DNA of 64,000 nucleotides from Ascarosepion bandense (GCA_037127315.1 JBBBDQ010001611.1:2426001-2490000), one strand, 5' to 3'; shown: positions 33,493 to 45,965, counted from the first letter of the stretch. Notes: generated from the sequence alone by a model not told the origin. Made by a program: numbers and translations.

Positions 33493-33545
33493 TTGCCTCG
33501 GGGGCAGGAAATGGGTTCTTACCTCGGGGGCAGGAAATGGGTTCT
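33493..33545. repeat. Direct duplication, 26 bp x 2
   Basis: cctcgggggcaggaaatggg occurs at 33496 and 33522 in an exact tandem copy. Confidence 0.95.
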
Positions 33546-33654
33546 TGAAACTTGAAGATGCAAATGTTTCTTACAGGCTTTAAATTCCAAATGACTCATC
33601 GGTTTCAGTATGCTTTTTTATCATAGTCTGTTTTTTTATTTTTCAGAATACTGT

Positions 33655-34019
33655 AAGCGATATAGCAAAATAGTGACGTAGCGAATTAATTGTATAAATA
33701 GAAACAGTGATATAGCGAAATAGTGGTATAGCGAATTAGTTACCTAACGAGGCAAGAGATATAGCGAAATAGTTACCTAACGAGGCAAGAGATATAGCGA
33801 AATAGTGGTATAGCGAAATAGTTACCTAACGAGGCAAGAGATATAGTGAAATAGTGACATGGCAAAACAAAGAAAAATCGAATTAGTAATGCACTAAATT
33901 AGTTATATAACGTGATGAATATATATCAAAATAGTGATATACAGAAACAGTGATACAGCGAATTAGTGATAAAGTCAATTAGTTATATAAGCAGATAAAG
34001 ATAAAACAAAATAGTAATA
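33655..34019. repeat. Minisatellite of gatatagcgaaatagt units, left part
   Basis: ~16-bp units with a higher-order repeat (ttacctaacgaggcaagaga) three times. It continues at 34729 beyond a Helitron. Confidence 0.9.
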
Positions 34020-34728
34020 TCTAAACTTATTTACAAATGGAATTTTGTCTGTGTATGTGTGTGTGTCCGTTACCTATAGACTCCGAAACGGCTTAACCGA
34101 TTTTCTTGAAAATTTACACATTTGTACTATAAGCGTCTGCGAGTGTTCTTAGCTAGGCTTTGTGTCAAGGTACCCCCAATAAATATCGAAAATCGATAAT
34201 CGAAAAAATCGGGTTATAGAAGGAGTGGTCAAATTTTAATCAAATTTGATACACTCATAAACAAAGACATAAGATATTCAGAAGTTTCAAGGTTGCAGTT
34301 CTTACAATAGTGCAGAAAATCGGTAATATATATATATATAAGGCAAGATGTTTGTGTGTGTGTGTCGTTTATATGTCTGTATGTCTGTATTTTTTCAACA
34401 CTTTTATTTTAGTTTTAGCTTCGGGTTTGGCTCTAAGTAGCTATAATTGTAGTTCTTAGTCTCAGCCATGATACCATTTACTCGGAGGACTTATTTAGCC
34501 TTCAAAATTCAGTTTACGACGAAAAAAACTTATTTGATATCGATACCAAGAAATCAAACTTTGACTTACATCCATTCATTTTTCTTTCAGTCTACGGTTT
34601 CGCTTTAACTGGAAACAATTATTGCTTTTTAGTCTTTCGTGCCAACGTCCAAAGAGTCTGAGCTCCAGGACCATAGATTAGTTTTAAAGTTTTCATTACA
34701 CCCGATCAACGCCGGGCTATACTGCTAG
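34020..34728 (+). mobile_element. Non-autonomous Helitron, intact ends
   Basis: 5' TCTAAACTTATTTACAAATG after host A (34019); 3' CTAG (34725-34728) before host T (34729). The subterminal hairpin cccg(a)tcaacgccggg lies at 34701-34716, 9 bp from the end. It has no coding capacity. The insert splits a minisatellite cleanly without target duplication, exactly as rolling-circle elements do. It serves as the reference copy for the window. Confidence 0.9.
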
Positions 34729-34890
34729 TGACAAGATAATTGTATTGGGCATTAGTTATATAGTGATATAGCGAAATAGTTATATAGCAAAATAGTGACA
34801 TAACGAAATAGTGCTATAGTGAAAAAGTGATATAGCGACATAGTAATATAGCGAGATAGCATTATAGCTAAACAGTATGATAGCGAGATA
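34729..34890. repeat. Minisatellite of gatatagcgaaatagt units, right part
   Basis: Continuation of 33655-34019. Confidence 0.85.
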
Positions 34891-34945
34891 GACCTGGACG
34901 TGACGTTCTAGTTACAGGAAAAGACACCTTCAGTATTTGTCATAT

Positions 34946-35226
34946 CAGTCAGTTAAATGCCATACGTGGTACATGCTTTGGGAGATCATGTCTCGAAGGA
35001 GACATGACTGACTGGGTAGATGATTATCCCGCAGTAGGTTGCCATTGCTTTCTGCGTTAGACTGGTTGCCGACCAAGGCTATAGAATCCAATATTTAACC
35101 CATAACTGGAGGGAAGAGACGGAGGGTATTTGCGCGTAAGTGAATGCCATGGATCCAACTGTAATTCGAACTCAGCACCCCGATTTCTCGTTCTGAGTCG
35201 ATATCCACTGTACCACAACGCACATC
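34946..35226 (-). repeat. tRNA-derived SINE
   Basis: Complete minus-strand copy with a ~15 bp internal deletion near 35120. Confidence 0.9.
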
Positions 35227-35776
35227 CATTTTTTCAGGATGGCCCCAGTGAGATATGTCATATACACAACATAAAACCGTTTTATGTTGGTGTGTATTAT
35301 TCTGAGATTGTAGTTCGATAATTTAGTAGAATACGCAGTTCCAAGATTTCAAAGATTGATTGATAAAAAATGGAATTAAATTGATGTGTATTGAAAAAGG
35401 TTCAGTCAAAACGTAATAACGGTTTTTCTTTAATTAAAAGAAATTTAAGCGTAAAAGCATGAAAATTATATGGAAATAAACAGAAATTTCTAAGTATTCG
35501 AAATGTAATCCTCATAAAAGTCTCCATTCTTGTCATTCGTGCTATTTTATCTTTGAGAGAAAAATATAGCCGCCTTGTGTATTGGCTTATTTTCTAGCTA
35601 TGTATGAATTGCATTTTTTCTTCATTTTTTTTTCTCCTTAACATCTGATTGCTTCATTCGTGGATTCAAAGAAATGAGCCAGTGTTGTTCAGGCGGACAA
35701 GAGCTCTCACTACTTGTTGAGAATTTAATATGCTGTCAAAGTGTGCATAAGCATGTTGTAAAATGAAAGCTTCCCC
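35227..35776. other. Unannotated DNA
   Basis: No recognised gene or repeat. Confidence 0.4.
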
Positions 35777-35850
35777 TTTTATGTGCCGTGTTTCTTCAGG
35801 ACTTAGGCGACCATGACTCTCCACATCCGTCTGTATCTTGTAGTTCTTAA
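35777..35850 (-). pseudogene. RTE-type LINE 3' end, split by Helitron
   Basis: tgccgtgtttcttcaggact ... ggcgaccatgactctccaca matches the 53395-53445 end (taccatgtcttttcaggacg...). The remainder resumes at 36621. Confidence 0.65.
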
Positions 35851-36620
35851 CTAGCAGTATAGCTCCGCGTTGCTTGGATGTAATGAAATCTTTAAAACTA
35901 ATTCATGGCCCTAGAGCTCAGACTCTTTGGACGTTGGCACGAAAGACTAAAAAGCAATAGTTGTTTCCAGTGAAAGCGAAATCGTAGATTGAAAGAAAAA
36001 TGAAAGAATGTAAATCAAATTTTGATTTCTGGTATCGATGTCAAATAAGTTTTCAGTCGCAAACTGAATTTTGAAGTCTAAATAAGTCCTTTGAGTATAT
36101 GGTATCATGGCTGAGACTAAGAACTACAGTTATACCCACTTAGAGCAAAACCCGAAGCAAAAACAAAAATAAAGGTGGTGGAAACCTGATTTTGATCAGA
36201 CCCGATAGGATATCGGGGTATCGATTTCCAATATCGGAGTCAAATAAGTCATCCAAGGATAAACTAACCTAAGTAAAATTGCAGAAAATGAGCCATATTG
36301 ATGGCTGAATATCAGTTCTTGATATCGGGGATATCGATTTCCGATATTAGGGAAAATGACAATGAGTCTTCTGGGAAGATTTAAAAGAGCTGAAATCCTG
36401 ATCTTAATCAGACCTGATCGGATATCGGGGTATCGACTTCCGATATCAGCGGGAGATCGGAAATAATAAACAGCCCATGACCTGACCAGAAGCCTGAAGT
36501 ATATTTGTCTGAAGTTTAGTGAGAATCGGATAAAAATTGTGGATTTGTATAGGGGACATACATGCATACAGACAGACAGACACACACGCACAAAAACATC
36601 TTGCCTTTTATATATATAGA
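35851..36620 (-). mobile_element. Helitron inserted in an RTE LINE
   Basis: Minus strand: TCTATATATATAAAAGGCAA at the 5' end (36620 downward) after host A, CTAG at 35854-35851 before host T. Its 3' half equals that of the 34 kb copy. The middle (36186-36540) is unique and has three diverged copies of a gatatcgggg.atcga.ttccgatat module. Confidence 0.8.
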
Positions 36621-37035
36621 TACCTTATTTCCAAACCCTGTTCTACCATTCATTTGCTGAAGACCATTAAGTATCTCACGCACATATTTCCCCTGTTTAG
36701 CGTTCCCTCTGTCTCCCCTGGGAGTAACAGACTCTGCAAGCTCTCTTATCTCACTACGTGTCCGGGAAACTTCAGCTGTTTCTTTTTAATGTTAAGTTTA
36801 AGTTTTAAGTTTAAGTTACATTTTCATTTCCATTCTATCCAAAATCACATCCTTGCTTATATGTTTGGTCCATGGTATCCTCAGCATCCTTCTGTAGAAC
36901 CACATTGCTGTTGATTCGAGTCTTTCCATTATCTATGAGGATATTGTCTAGCATTCGCTGACATATAGGAGCACATATATCACATAACAGTCCAGTACTC
37001 TTTGTTTATAACGAATTTTTTCTATCGTTTCTTTA
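36621..37035 (-). pseudogene. RTE-type LINE fragment
   Basis: The minus strand encodes pieces of the C-terminal region, such as VVLQKDAED with ILDRMEMK-like sequence. The order matches 42858-43328 and 53395-54050, and it joins 35850 once the Helitron is removed. Confidence 0.65.
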
Positions 37036-37250
37036 AATGTTAACTTCCTGTCTTCAAATTTTCTCGACATGCTCACAATGTCTTCTCAGGCAAAACTGAT
37101 AAATGGTGCTACTGATTATAAACTATGTAATTTCATTCTCTTCCCAAGACACAGGGCGTGATAATTTAAAGTCTTCTTGCTAGCTGTTTCAGAGTGGTGA
37201 TACGCCATAGATTTTCATTTACTCTCTGACTTATAGTGATGGCTTCAAAT
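37036..37250 (+). pseudogene. LINE A linker fragment
   Basis: It is the inverted counterpart of 31590-31830 (cacaatgtcttctcaggcaa ... gatacgccatagatttt) and encodes a DTP...LTYSDGFKS-like linker between endonuclease and RT, with stops. Confidence 0.65.
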
Positions 37251-38364
37251 CTCATTTTTTGTTTTCGTAATACTCAAAAAATACTGCCAATATTGTGTAT
37301 ATCATGAAGTTATTGAACAGTAACCATCATCTGCTCCTCTATGGAATTTGTCTGCATCTAAGGAACCAAACACTGGACAGGAGAGAAATGACTGCACCAG
37401 ACTACACGTACTACCATAACTCAACTGAAGATTTTTAAATGCTTTTCTTCGATTCATTGAAATGAAAACAGTTTGTTTAGGATTATTCCCATTCCCTTAA
37501 AGAGCCTGCCACTGAATTCATCATCTGCTTTCTTAGAAGAATTGGCATTAGTTTCACTGACACATCTTTGTGTGATTAAATCAACTGTATTATTTCTATA
37601 AGCATTTAGTAACATTCTGTGAATTGTTGTAGCTCTTGTCCTTTAAAAACAAAAAAGCAAACATCTGTTTTGAAAATTATTATGGGTAGAAAGAATAAGA
37701 TAATTACACCTATTAAATTTGAATTAGAAGATGAAATACTTTTTGACCGACCCGCGCACCATTTAGTTTTAAAAATATATTTATTCTTATGTATTTTCAA
37801 TTTTAGTCATCCTAATCTGTGTCTTACTACACTTCCTGTTGTCTCTAGATGAAGCACAGTTACTTTTTTCTGGATCCAAATTCAAATGTTTAGTTTAATA
37901 TTAGTTTAGTTTAATATTTGAAGCAGAAACTTCGGGCGAGCGAAAAGTATAACGGTGATTTCCTATATTTTGATTAAGAGATGAAGAAAACACTTTTCTT
38001 GAATGATAACCGATCGTGAAAAACGATGATTGAGAAAAACAGCCGAAGATATTCACCGAAAGATAATTTTAGTTACCATAGACAACATTCGTGTTTATAT
38101 CACATGCATTTTTCTGCGATTGGTAAAGACGCTGAAACTGGCATCTTAGATGCTATATTAACTGACGGAAAATTGAAAGCTGCTTTTTTAGCTGGTTTTA
38201 TCACTGTTTACTTGCAAAATAGGGATCTATTTTTTAAATATATAATTCGAGAAAAGGTCTTATCGTGTTTTTATAATTGAAAAATTATATTATACACAAA
38301 ACTAACTTTTAATTAAAATATACGTTTACGATTATTGTAAAACAATACACTTCCCACCCCATCG
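37251..38364. other. Unannotated DNA with two unplaced small ORFs
   Basis: Open frames at 37619-37852 (77 codons) and 38026-38280 (84 codons) have no recognised domain. Nothing shows they are genes. Confidence 0.35.
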
Positions 38365-38412
38365 CGTGGAAACATAGGTTCCTGAGCGGTCACCGAAGTT
38401 AAGCAACGAAGT
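38365..38412 (+). pseudogene. 5S rRNA-derived fragment (5' half)
   Basis: gcggtcaccgaagttaagca, preceded by aggttcctga, matches the 5S internal region on the plus strand and breaks off after cgaag. Confidence 0.65.
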
Positions 38413-38940
38413 TTATTGCATAAATTCTTTTACATTTTTGAGGATTAAAGTCATGATCTACAAATAATGGTTTTTGAAAACATTTTGTTCTCAAATACAG
38501 CTACTATTTTTTGTTGCTATTTCATAAGACTGCGTTTTCAGTCATTTTTTATAGGAACAGAATTAAAATAGTATCTTTCTCTTCATCTATCCTGTGACTG
38601 AATGAATATATCTTGGGATATAGATGAAGATTTGTCTCCAGTGTTTGTGATTCAAACCTAGAACCTGCGCCTACATTATGTAAATCCGGATTAATACGGT
38701 CTTATTATCTTCTTAGTATTCAGTACGTGGTACTTGTAAAACATTCAATAGATACATGGAATATATCTGTATTGCAAACGTTTAGGCTGAGACGTTCATC
38801 ATCATTTCACCCGTTACACCCAATGGTGTATATTTCAGCTACTTTTGTTACTGTTTCCGTAACAAACTGTTTTTATCATGGGGCAAGGTTGTTAGGCCTG
38901 CACCCAACCCCCAAACCTGGAGGAATAGTGGACCATTCTT
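38413..38940. other. Unannotated DNA
   Basis: No recognised gene or repeat. Confidence 0.4.
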
Positions 38941-38950
38941 GGTCCGCATG

Positions 38951-39067
38951 TTTACAGCACCTGGTATTACCAAACGGTCACCCATCTAAGTACACATCAG
39001 GCTCGATGTTGCTTAACTTCGGTGGTCTGACGAGAACCGGTGTATTCAACACGATATAGCCGTAGAC
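38951..39067 (-). rRNA. 5S rRNA-like gene or pseudogene, full length
   Basis: The minus strand starts GTCTACGGCTATATCGTGTT. It contains GAAGTTAAGCAACATCGAGC and GGGTGACCGTTTGG, and ends ACCAGGTGCTGTAAAC. The length (117 bp) and both complementary ends are kept, and the internal promoter is close to consensus. It is an isolated dispersed copy. I cannot tell from sequence alone whether it is transcribed. Confidence 0.78.
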
Positions 39068-40166
39068 ATATATCTGTATATATTTCTCTAATTACCTTGT
39101 TTCTGTAAGATCATATTTGTAGATTTTTCTGTCTCCAGTTCATTTACGTACTGCATTTAAATATATTAAAAACTATTCGAATATATTTTATTCTCAGCCG
39201 GTCTTCGGCATAAAAAATGCTTAAACCAAATAAATTAATTAAATTTTATCTTGTCGGCAAAATAATATCAAATTGCGCGTCGAGCGTTACGAGAAAACAT
39301 ATATTAATCCTTTATATAAAATTCAACATATTAGTTATAAATGAGTAAGGCAGTATACGTAACATATATTATATGACAAAATATACTACCAATATATATT
39401 AAGAAAATTCGATATAGCCGCTGGTAATAACTGTCTTCTTTAAATTGATTATTAACCAAAAATTAGATTTGGAAGTTACTACATGAATTATTCAAACTAG
39501 TATGTTCGTATTTGTTATTTTTATCAAACAGTTATATTATGTACAGTACAGGAGAAAATACTTGCTACATTGCAACATTTCTTTTAACCTATTTATAAAG
39601 CTTCGAAATGAAATTATTAGAATTTGGAACAAAGATCAATATTAATAAAACAAATGCAAAAATCCAAATGAAATTGATAGAAAACTGATCAGTGAAAAAT
39701 TAGTGGCAAAAGACAGAAATAATAAAATAATTTTTTCTCGTCATTTACAATTCGAAAGAAAAACTGTGATTGATTTGATATATTCAGAATTGAGTAAACA
39801 TTCTAGAACATTTTCATCAATACCTCAATTATCAGATCAAGACACTATCAGTATCAAAATATCCAAGACAAAAGAAATGTCATAAGGCGTTTGGAAACTT
39901 ATCGAGCTACACAGTAATGGGTTAGAACCAGACAAATCTCGACTTAAGTAAACATTTCTATTTCTACTGAGACGTAATGTGCCGAATGAAAGTTTTTTTG
40001 TTTTTTTGTTTTTGTTTTTTTTTTGTTTTTTGTTTTTTGGGGGGCAGGGGTTTAACTTGACCTCGATGTTCTTCTAAAACTGTTTTTGCAGCTAGAAACA
40101 TCCATCAAAAAGAGATAAGATCAAGAACCACATTCAGAGAAATTCGAAAAATATTATAGGAAACTG
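39068..40166. other. Unannotated AT-rich DNA
   Basis: A poly(T)/G tract at 39990-40048 is the only feature. Confidence 0.4.
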
Positions 40167-40304
40167 GAACAATACTTTGCGTAAACACTATCAGATGAAT
40201 GTTCCAGAATGTAGATGATCATTCTCAGAAAGTGAGAACAATACTTTGCGTAAACACTATCAGATGAATGTTCCAGAATGTAGATGATCATTCTCAGAAA
40301 GTGA
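40167..40304. repeat. Exact tandem duplication, 69 bp x 2
   Basis: Units 40167-40235 and 40236-40304 (gaacaatactttgcgtaaac...) look identical, so the duplication is recent. Confidence 0.95.
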
Positions 40305-42857
40305 GAACAATTTTACTGCAGACGTCAAAACCTGTTAATGATTATTTGACATCACAAAAGTATTTCTAAAATCGTATGACACTCTGAGTTAGCTGAGACC
40401 AAAATGTAATTGTCTGGTGGAAATAGAAGCTATATATGAAGTAAAAAAAAGTTCTAAACGAAACATATTTTTTTCTGTCAGCGCGATTTTCTTGATGTTG
40501 GATAATGATTTAAGAATGCTTATGTGTAATAGAATTAAATTTACTTCATCAATGGTTTTATAGATTTGCAAGTTTTTAAATCTTCAGTCATGTCGATACT
40601 GGAATGTTTTCTTAAGAAGAATAGTAACGTCATAGTGTAGCACAGACAATATCCATACGTAAATTCTATCGGGAGTTTGTGGCAAGAACTAAAAACACGA
40701 AATAAAAACTGTACAAGAACTCTTGTTAATTTCTGCATCATCTCTCATGAAAACTGGACTAAAATACCAGCTTAAATCTATAGAAACTTAGTAAAATTAT
40801 ATCGTAAGAGATTTAAGCTGCTATTGTTTTTTTGTTTCGTGGACCAGGTTAAAAGTCTGGTAAGAATAACGCAAAAACAACCAAATAGGAAAATACGAAT
40901 ATATATTAAATACGGAAAGAATACAATACTTGGAACTTGGTTAGTAGGAACGATAATACGAGTTAGTGTGGAATACTATGATTCGAACCTCGGCCTTAGA
41001 ACTGGGACTCATAATGGTCGTTAAGGTAGCAGTGCTGGTAGACCGACTCACGGCTGATTTCGGGCCGCTCTGAGGGCGCTCTCCGCAGGCTACTCCCTCT
41101 CACCTCTGGTGAGGAGTGGTATAAGTAATGGTTGGAAACGTTCATTCAGTCTGTCGGTAACGCCGCCATGACAGTTTGTGAAGTTGATAAAAAAAGTTCT
41201 GAATTAATTCTGATATTTTATTCATCTATGCAATGTGGTTTCTTGTATTATTAAATTTATTTTATGAATATTGATTTTTGTTTGAAATGTCATTTTTTGT
41301 AACGTCATATTTTTTGTCTTTTATTGCTCTAAGTAACTTTCACCACTTTACAAGTCCTCTACGTTTTTTTTTTAAATCAATTCATTAAAACCCATTAAAT
41401 ACGTTTCTCTTTTTTCTCGCTGTTTTTCTTGACTTCGGTATGCCTAGTGAGTGTCACTTTCTTCACACCTTTTTTCCGCAACTTTACACTTCTTGTAATT
41501 AATATTTTCCTTAAAACTTTCTCGTTATACACATTGTTTTTCGATTATTGTTGTGGGGAATTACCTACACACTAATATGAACTCTCCCGGACTACATAAA
41601 TACCGAGAGTTATCTACTCTCGGGAGTAGTAGTAAGTAGCAGCAGCTAAGATACTCATTTATTAGTATGCCCTTCTGGCGCTAAGTACTATTATACTCTC
41701 TTTCCTCTGTACACTGTTTCTCTTTTGTAATATAATATTGTTTCCAACCGTATACTGTGTCCGAGTCTTTCTTGTGATCTTTTTCCCAGGGTCACATCAA
41801 TTATATTCTTGACTATTCGTCTGTTGAATCACATTTTTGTTGGTTCATATCTTTTTATTAAATTCTGAACAGATTTTCTAATATCCGCCGCCAATATTTT
41901 GCTTAGCTTCTGGAAATATTTTCATGCTTAATTCTCTGTTATTTGTTACTGCTCAAAACCGATAGTTAAATTTATGTTAGTTTGTTATTGGTGTGCCCAA
42001 CTCATAACTAACATCTTGGACTATCCCTTTTCTCTTATAGCCATTAACCGTTCTTTCTACTTGCTTTTCTACAATACTCTAAGCGTTCTTTCACTTTTCT
42101 CACGTAGCAAAGTTATGCTAAAATAAACTTTTTCCAATGTAGGGAATCAAAAAGTAAAATTCAAATTTTATATATCTTTCAGTCATGAAGCAAGCCATTA
42201 GAGTTTACTGAATAAGCTAAGCGTAGTCTGACACAAGACCTAAATGATAGAGCCCTTAGCGAATTATCTATGCGGCTAGCTTGTTAAACAATGCTAAGTC
42301 TTTAGAGTTATGGCTATTTTGGAATACTAGCTGATAACTATTGTTTAGAACCTTAAAGGAACATTAGATAAAAGTACAAAAATATTAAGTCAGTTCGTGC
42401 AATCTCATTCATTTTGATCTGTAACAATTAGATTACGGCTTCTTCATTTGGTTAGTCATTCTGGATTTAAAAGATCAATGGCATTTTTATAATATAAAGA
42501 AAGTTCTCAGATCACACACCGAGACGCTTGAAGTGAAATTATTTTGCCGAATTAAATTTAAGAGAAAGCAAATAAAATGAAAGAAAGTTGTAAAGGAAAG
42601 ACTATATTTTTTCAAACGATTCATGTATATTTAATTTTTCAATCTGATAACATCGGAAATAAATGTGAAAAATTCTCTTTACCGTCAGAATTTTTGTTGG
42701 GTTATAATGTCTGCTCATCGTAGGACCCTATCTAGTCATCCAGATAAATCAATATGCCCATCACTCAATGATGAAAAATCAAAGATTTGCTTATAATCAA
42801 GGCAGAATTATCTACGTGGTAACCAGCACATCTAGAAAGCGATGATTTAATGGTCAC
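40305..42857. other. Unannotated DNA
   Basis: No recognised gene in ~2.5 kb. A GC-richer patch at 41000-41170 contains a lone B-box-like word on the minus strand. Confidence 0.35.
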
Positions 42858-43328
42858 CTTGGTAGTCGTCTTCAGGATGTAGGCGATCATGGTTTCCCCC
42901 CCCCATCTCCCTATCCGCAGTAACTCAGCACGTTCCTCCCCACCCAAACCCTGTCTGCCATCCTCGTGCTCATGCTCATCTATTATGTTACGTGTTGGTT
43001 TCCCATGTCTCGCTTTCCCTCTATCTGACCTGTGTGTATCAGATTCTACAAGCTCTTCTTCCTCATTACATGACCCAGGAACTTTAGCTGTATTTTGCTG
43101 AGGTTAAATATTAGATTTTTATCGTTTCGAATCTCTCTAAAATCTCATTGTTTTTTTACATTTTCAGTCCTTGGTATCCTCAGCATCCTTCTGTAGTACC
43201 ACATTTCGGTTGCTTCTAGTCTCTCCTTCATCTTTGAGGAAATTGTCCAGAATTCACTGCCATATTGAAGAACAAACATAACTCAGTAACCCAGTGCCCT
43301 CCGTATTGTTTCCAGTGAAATTTGCAGG
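42858..43328 (-). pseudogene. RTE-type LINE 3' fragment
   Basis: The minus strand reads YGSEFWTISSKMKERLEATE and MWYYRRMLRIPRTENV (43135-43270), then decays toward the 3' end gcctacatcctgaagacgac. It is fused at ~43328 to LINE A on the same strand. Confidence 0.75.
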
Positions 43329-43609
43329 AGCACCCGATCAGTATTGAATATGGTAGATTGATAAATGTGCAAGATGGGTTCTGGCGAGAAAAACTTTCTG
43401 GCCCTACACAGTGACCCGGCACTAGAAGCAGCTATAGATTCAATATCGTCATTCGACTACAGGGCGGTTGATAGAGTGAGGCGAAAGAAGTGCAGTGTGT
43501 TGCTCTCTAGGAGACGAGAGTCATCCATTCTGATGACAGGCAGGAAAGTTTCTTAATGGCCGTTAAAGGAGATCAGTTTCGTTTTGGAAGCATAAAAAAT
43601 TATGACCCA
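43329..43609 (-). pseudogene. LINE A thumb fragment, split by Helitron
   Basis: The minus strand has NASKTKLIS-like sequence, AGSLCRARKFFSPEPILHIY and QSTI, matching SLCRARKFFPPESILHIYKS of the 60.6 kb copy. Confidence 0.8.
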
Positions 43610-43994
43610 CTAGCAGTATAGCCCGGCGTTGCTCGGGTGTAATGAAAGCTTTAAAACTAATCCATGGTCCTGGAGCTCAGAATCTTTGGACGTTGGCACG
43701 ACAAACTAAAAAGCAATAGTTGTTTCCAGTTAAAGCGAAACCGTAGACTGAAAGAAAAATGAATAGATGTAAGTCAAATTTTGATTTCCTGGTATCGATA
43801 TCAAATAAGTCTTTGTCGTCGTAAACTGAATTTTGAAGGCTAAATAAGTCCTCTGAGTAAATGGTATCATGACTGAGACTAAGAACTACAATTATACCTA
43901 CTTAGAGCCAAACCCGATGCAAAAACTAAAATAAAAGGTTTGAAAAAATACAGACATACAGGCGAATAAACAAACACACACTCAAACATCTTGC

Positions 43995-44032
<38 letters not shown>

Positions 44033-44334
44033 CGATTTCCTGCACTATTGTAAGAACTGCAACCTTGAAACTTCTGAATATCGTTTCTTATGTCTTTGTC
44101 TATGAGTGTATCGAATTTGATTAAAATCGGACCACTCCTTCTATAAGCCGATTTTTTCGATTATCGATGTTCGATATTTATTGGAGTTACCTCGACACAA
44201 AACCTAGCTAAGAAAACTCGCAGACGCTTATAGTACAACTGTGTAAATTTTCAAGAAAATCGGTTCAGCCGTTTCGGAGTCTATAGGTAACGGACACACA
44301 CATACATAAAGTTCCATTTATAAATAAGTTTATA
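43610..44334 (-). mobile_element. Helitron inserted in LINE A
   Basis: Minus-strand copy of 34020-34728. CTAG is at 43613-43610 before host T; the start TATAAACTTATTTATAAATG (TC changed to TA) is at 44334. Confidence 0.85.
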
Positions 44335-44505
44335 CTTCCTACTCCACTCCATTACAGATTGGAGGTCCTTTTCAAGAGCAAAAGCCAACTTTGCTTTGTC
44401 ATCTTTGGCGGATTTCTTAATGAGACAAATGGTGGTGACATAGATGTCTATTTGGGAACTGATATAAAGAAATACACAACTCCAGTTGACATAAACAAGA
44501 AAATT
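44335..44505 (-). pseudogene. LINE A RT active-site fragment
   Basis: ISSQIDIYVTTICLIKKSAK, then ALEKDLQSVMEWSRKY on the minus strand. This is the YADDTTI region, changed to YVTTI, and continues into 43609 once the Helitron is removed. Confidence 0.8.
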
Positions 44506-44849
44506 AATCAATTAAATTAATTATCTATTACACAAAATTTGAAACTGCTGACCACATTGTCAAAATTAATAATTTGCCTGCAAGATCAAAATTGCAGAGA
44601 ATCAATATTATTTACAAAATTACATTTCCTTTGCAGAACTGCGTTTTGGATCAATCCAAATCCATAAATAATTGCATTAGATATACTGCAACATGTTAAC
44701 AAGAAGACTCACGTTACATCTCTTTGACCATAGCTCTATTAGGTCCCATTTAAATACACATGGAAACCTTTCAAGCTATATCTGTAACATACTAGTCGAT
44801 AATACAAATATAATATCACCATTCACATGTAAAAAATGTTAAAATAATG

Positions 44850-45965
44850 AAAGCATTATAAATAAAATAATGCTTGGATAAATAAAACATTAGGACAATT
44901 TTTATATAGTTTGGAACTAAAGAACGTATCTCTTTTGAACATTTGCCATAATATTAGTGATAGACTAGAAAGAGTCAAGTAATTTTTTCTCTGTGGGAAA
45001 GATGTTCCAAGAGTGGATGGGGAATAATTCATCAAGTCCGCGTAATTACTTTTGAATACTGTCAAGGCTGGATAGCGAGAACTGAATAAAACTAGCCCAA
45101 ATCTAGCAACAGTCCTCCGTTCTTGGTCTTATCTCATTCTTATAAGGATTAAGAATAGCAGTAAGCGTTTTCAGGATCACTATAAAAAAAAAACTGGCTA
45201 TTCTTCCTACATTTTTAGCGATTATACGAATATAAAAGTTCTGCCAACAGGACTGGAGCGACTGTTGGGTTATCTCGGTGGTTGTAAAATGGTATTGGTG
45301 TTGTTTTCGAGGTATTGAATGATAGATGCCAGTTTTTAACCCCTACAGCTATTAGCTAGAATAGTTGATAAATCAACTGTCAGAACCTGGTGATCCGCAT
45401 TTGTTGGGGTGCACCAATTAATTGTGATATAATCTGGATTTATATGTTTAATAATAATCTGAGAATGTCAATTGGTAGGTCCTTAATATAAAACAGAGAG
45501 AGTGTAAGACCGACACGACAACCTTGAACGACCCAAAAATCAATCTCATCCGCTGAATAAGGACAAGCCATTAACAGCGACCTGACATAACGGCAAATTC
45601 TTGATAACTGAGAAGGCAAATTCAAAGAGTCCATAACTGAAATGTTTGTGAAGCAATCCCCAATAACACCCCTGTCCTTTGAGTTATCTAAGCCGATTAA
45701 ACTCACATAGTGTTTATTTACAATGGTTTCCTTGATTCTATGCGTAACGATAGTTAAGACATCAGCAGCAGACATAGAGGGGCGAAATCCGTATTGTTTG
45801 TCGCTGAAGAGGTTGTTTCTGTTGAGGAGATCGATGAATTCCATGTTGATAGCCTTAAAAATGTACTAATTACACGTAGATTGATATGGCGAAATTGCGA
45901 CGGAAACAAATGCCCACCTGCATCCTTACAAACAGCTAACAATTTCCAAGAGCTTAGAAAAATAG
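44850..45965 (-). pseudogene. LINE A copy, RT and C-terminal region
   Basis: Minus-strand frame 45440-45844 reads LLNRNNLFSDKQYGFRPSMS, matching GLLSDKQYGFRFTRS. SADEIDFWVVQGCRVGLTLS, equivalent to the VPQGSILGPTLF block, and IKDLPIDI follow. Lower down come WHLSFNTSKTTPIPF and a thumb remnant. Many stops occur, and the YADD box is deleted. Confidence 0.78.

Noticed and set aside
33655..34890. Possible CRISPR-like array (regular gatatagcgaaatag repeats)
   Set aside because: Repeats are contiguous without unique spacers; this is a eukaryotic minisatellite.
36196..36914. Two frames of 131 (minus) and 125 (plus) codons
   Set aside because: They lie inside the Helitron interior and an RTE pseudogene and have no domain of their own.
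40970..41050. tRNA-like B-box word (GGTTCGAATC on the minus strand)
   Set aside because: No matching A box or cloverleaf could be drawn and no SINE body follows.
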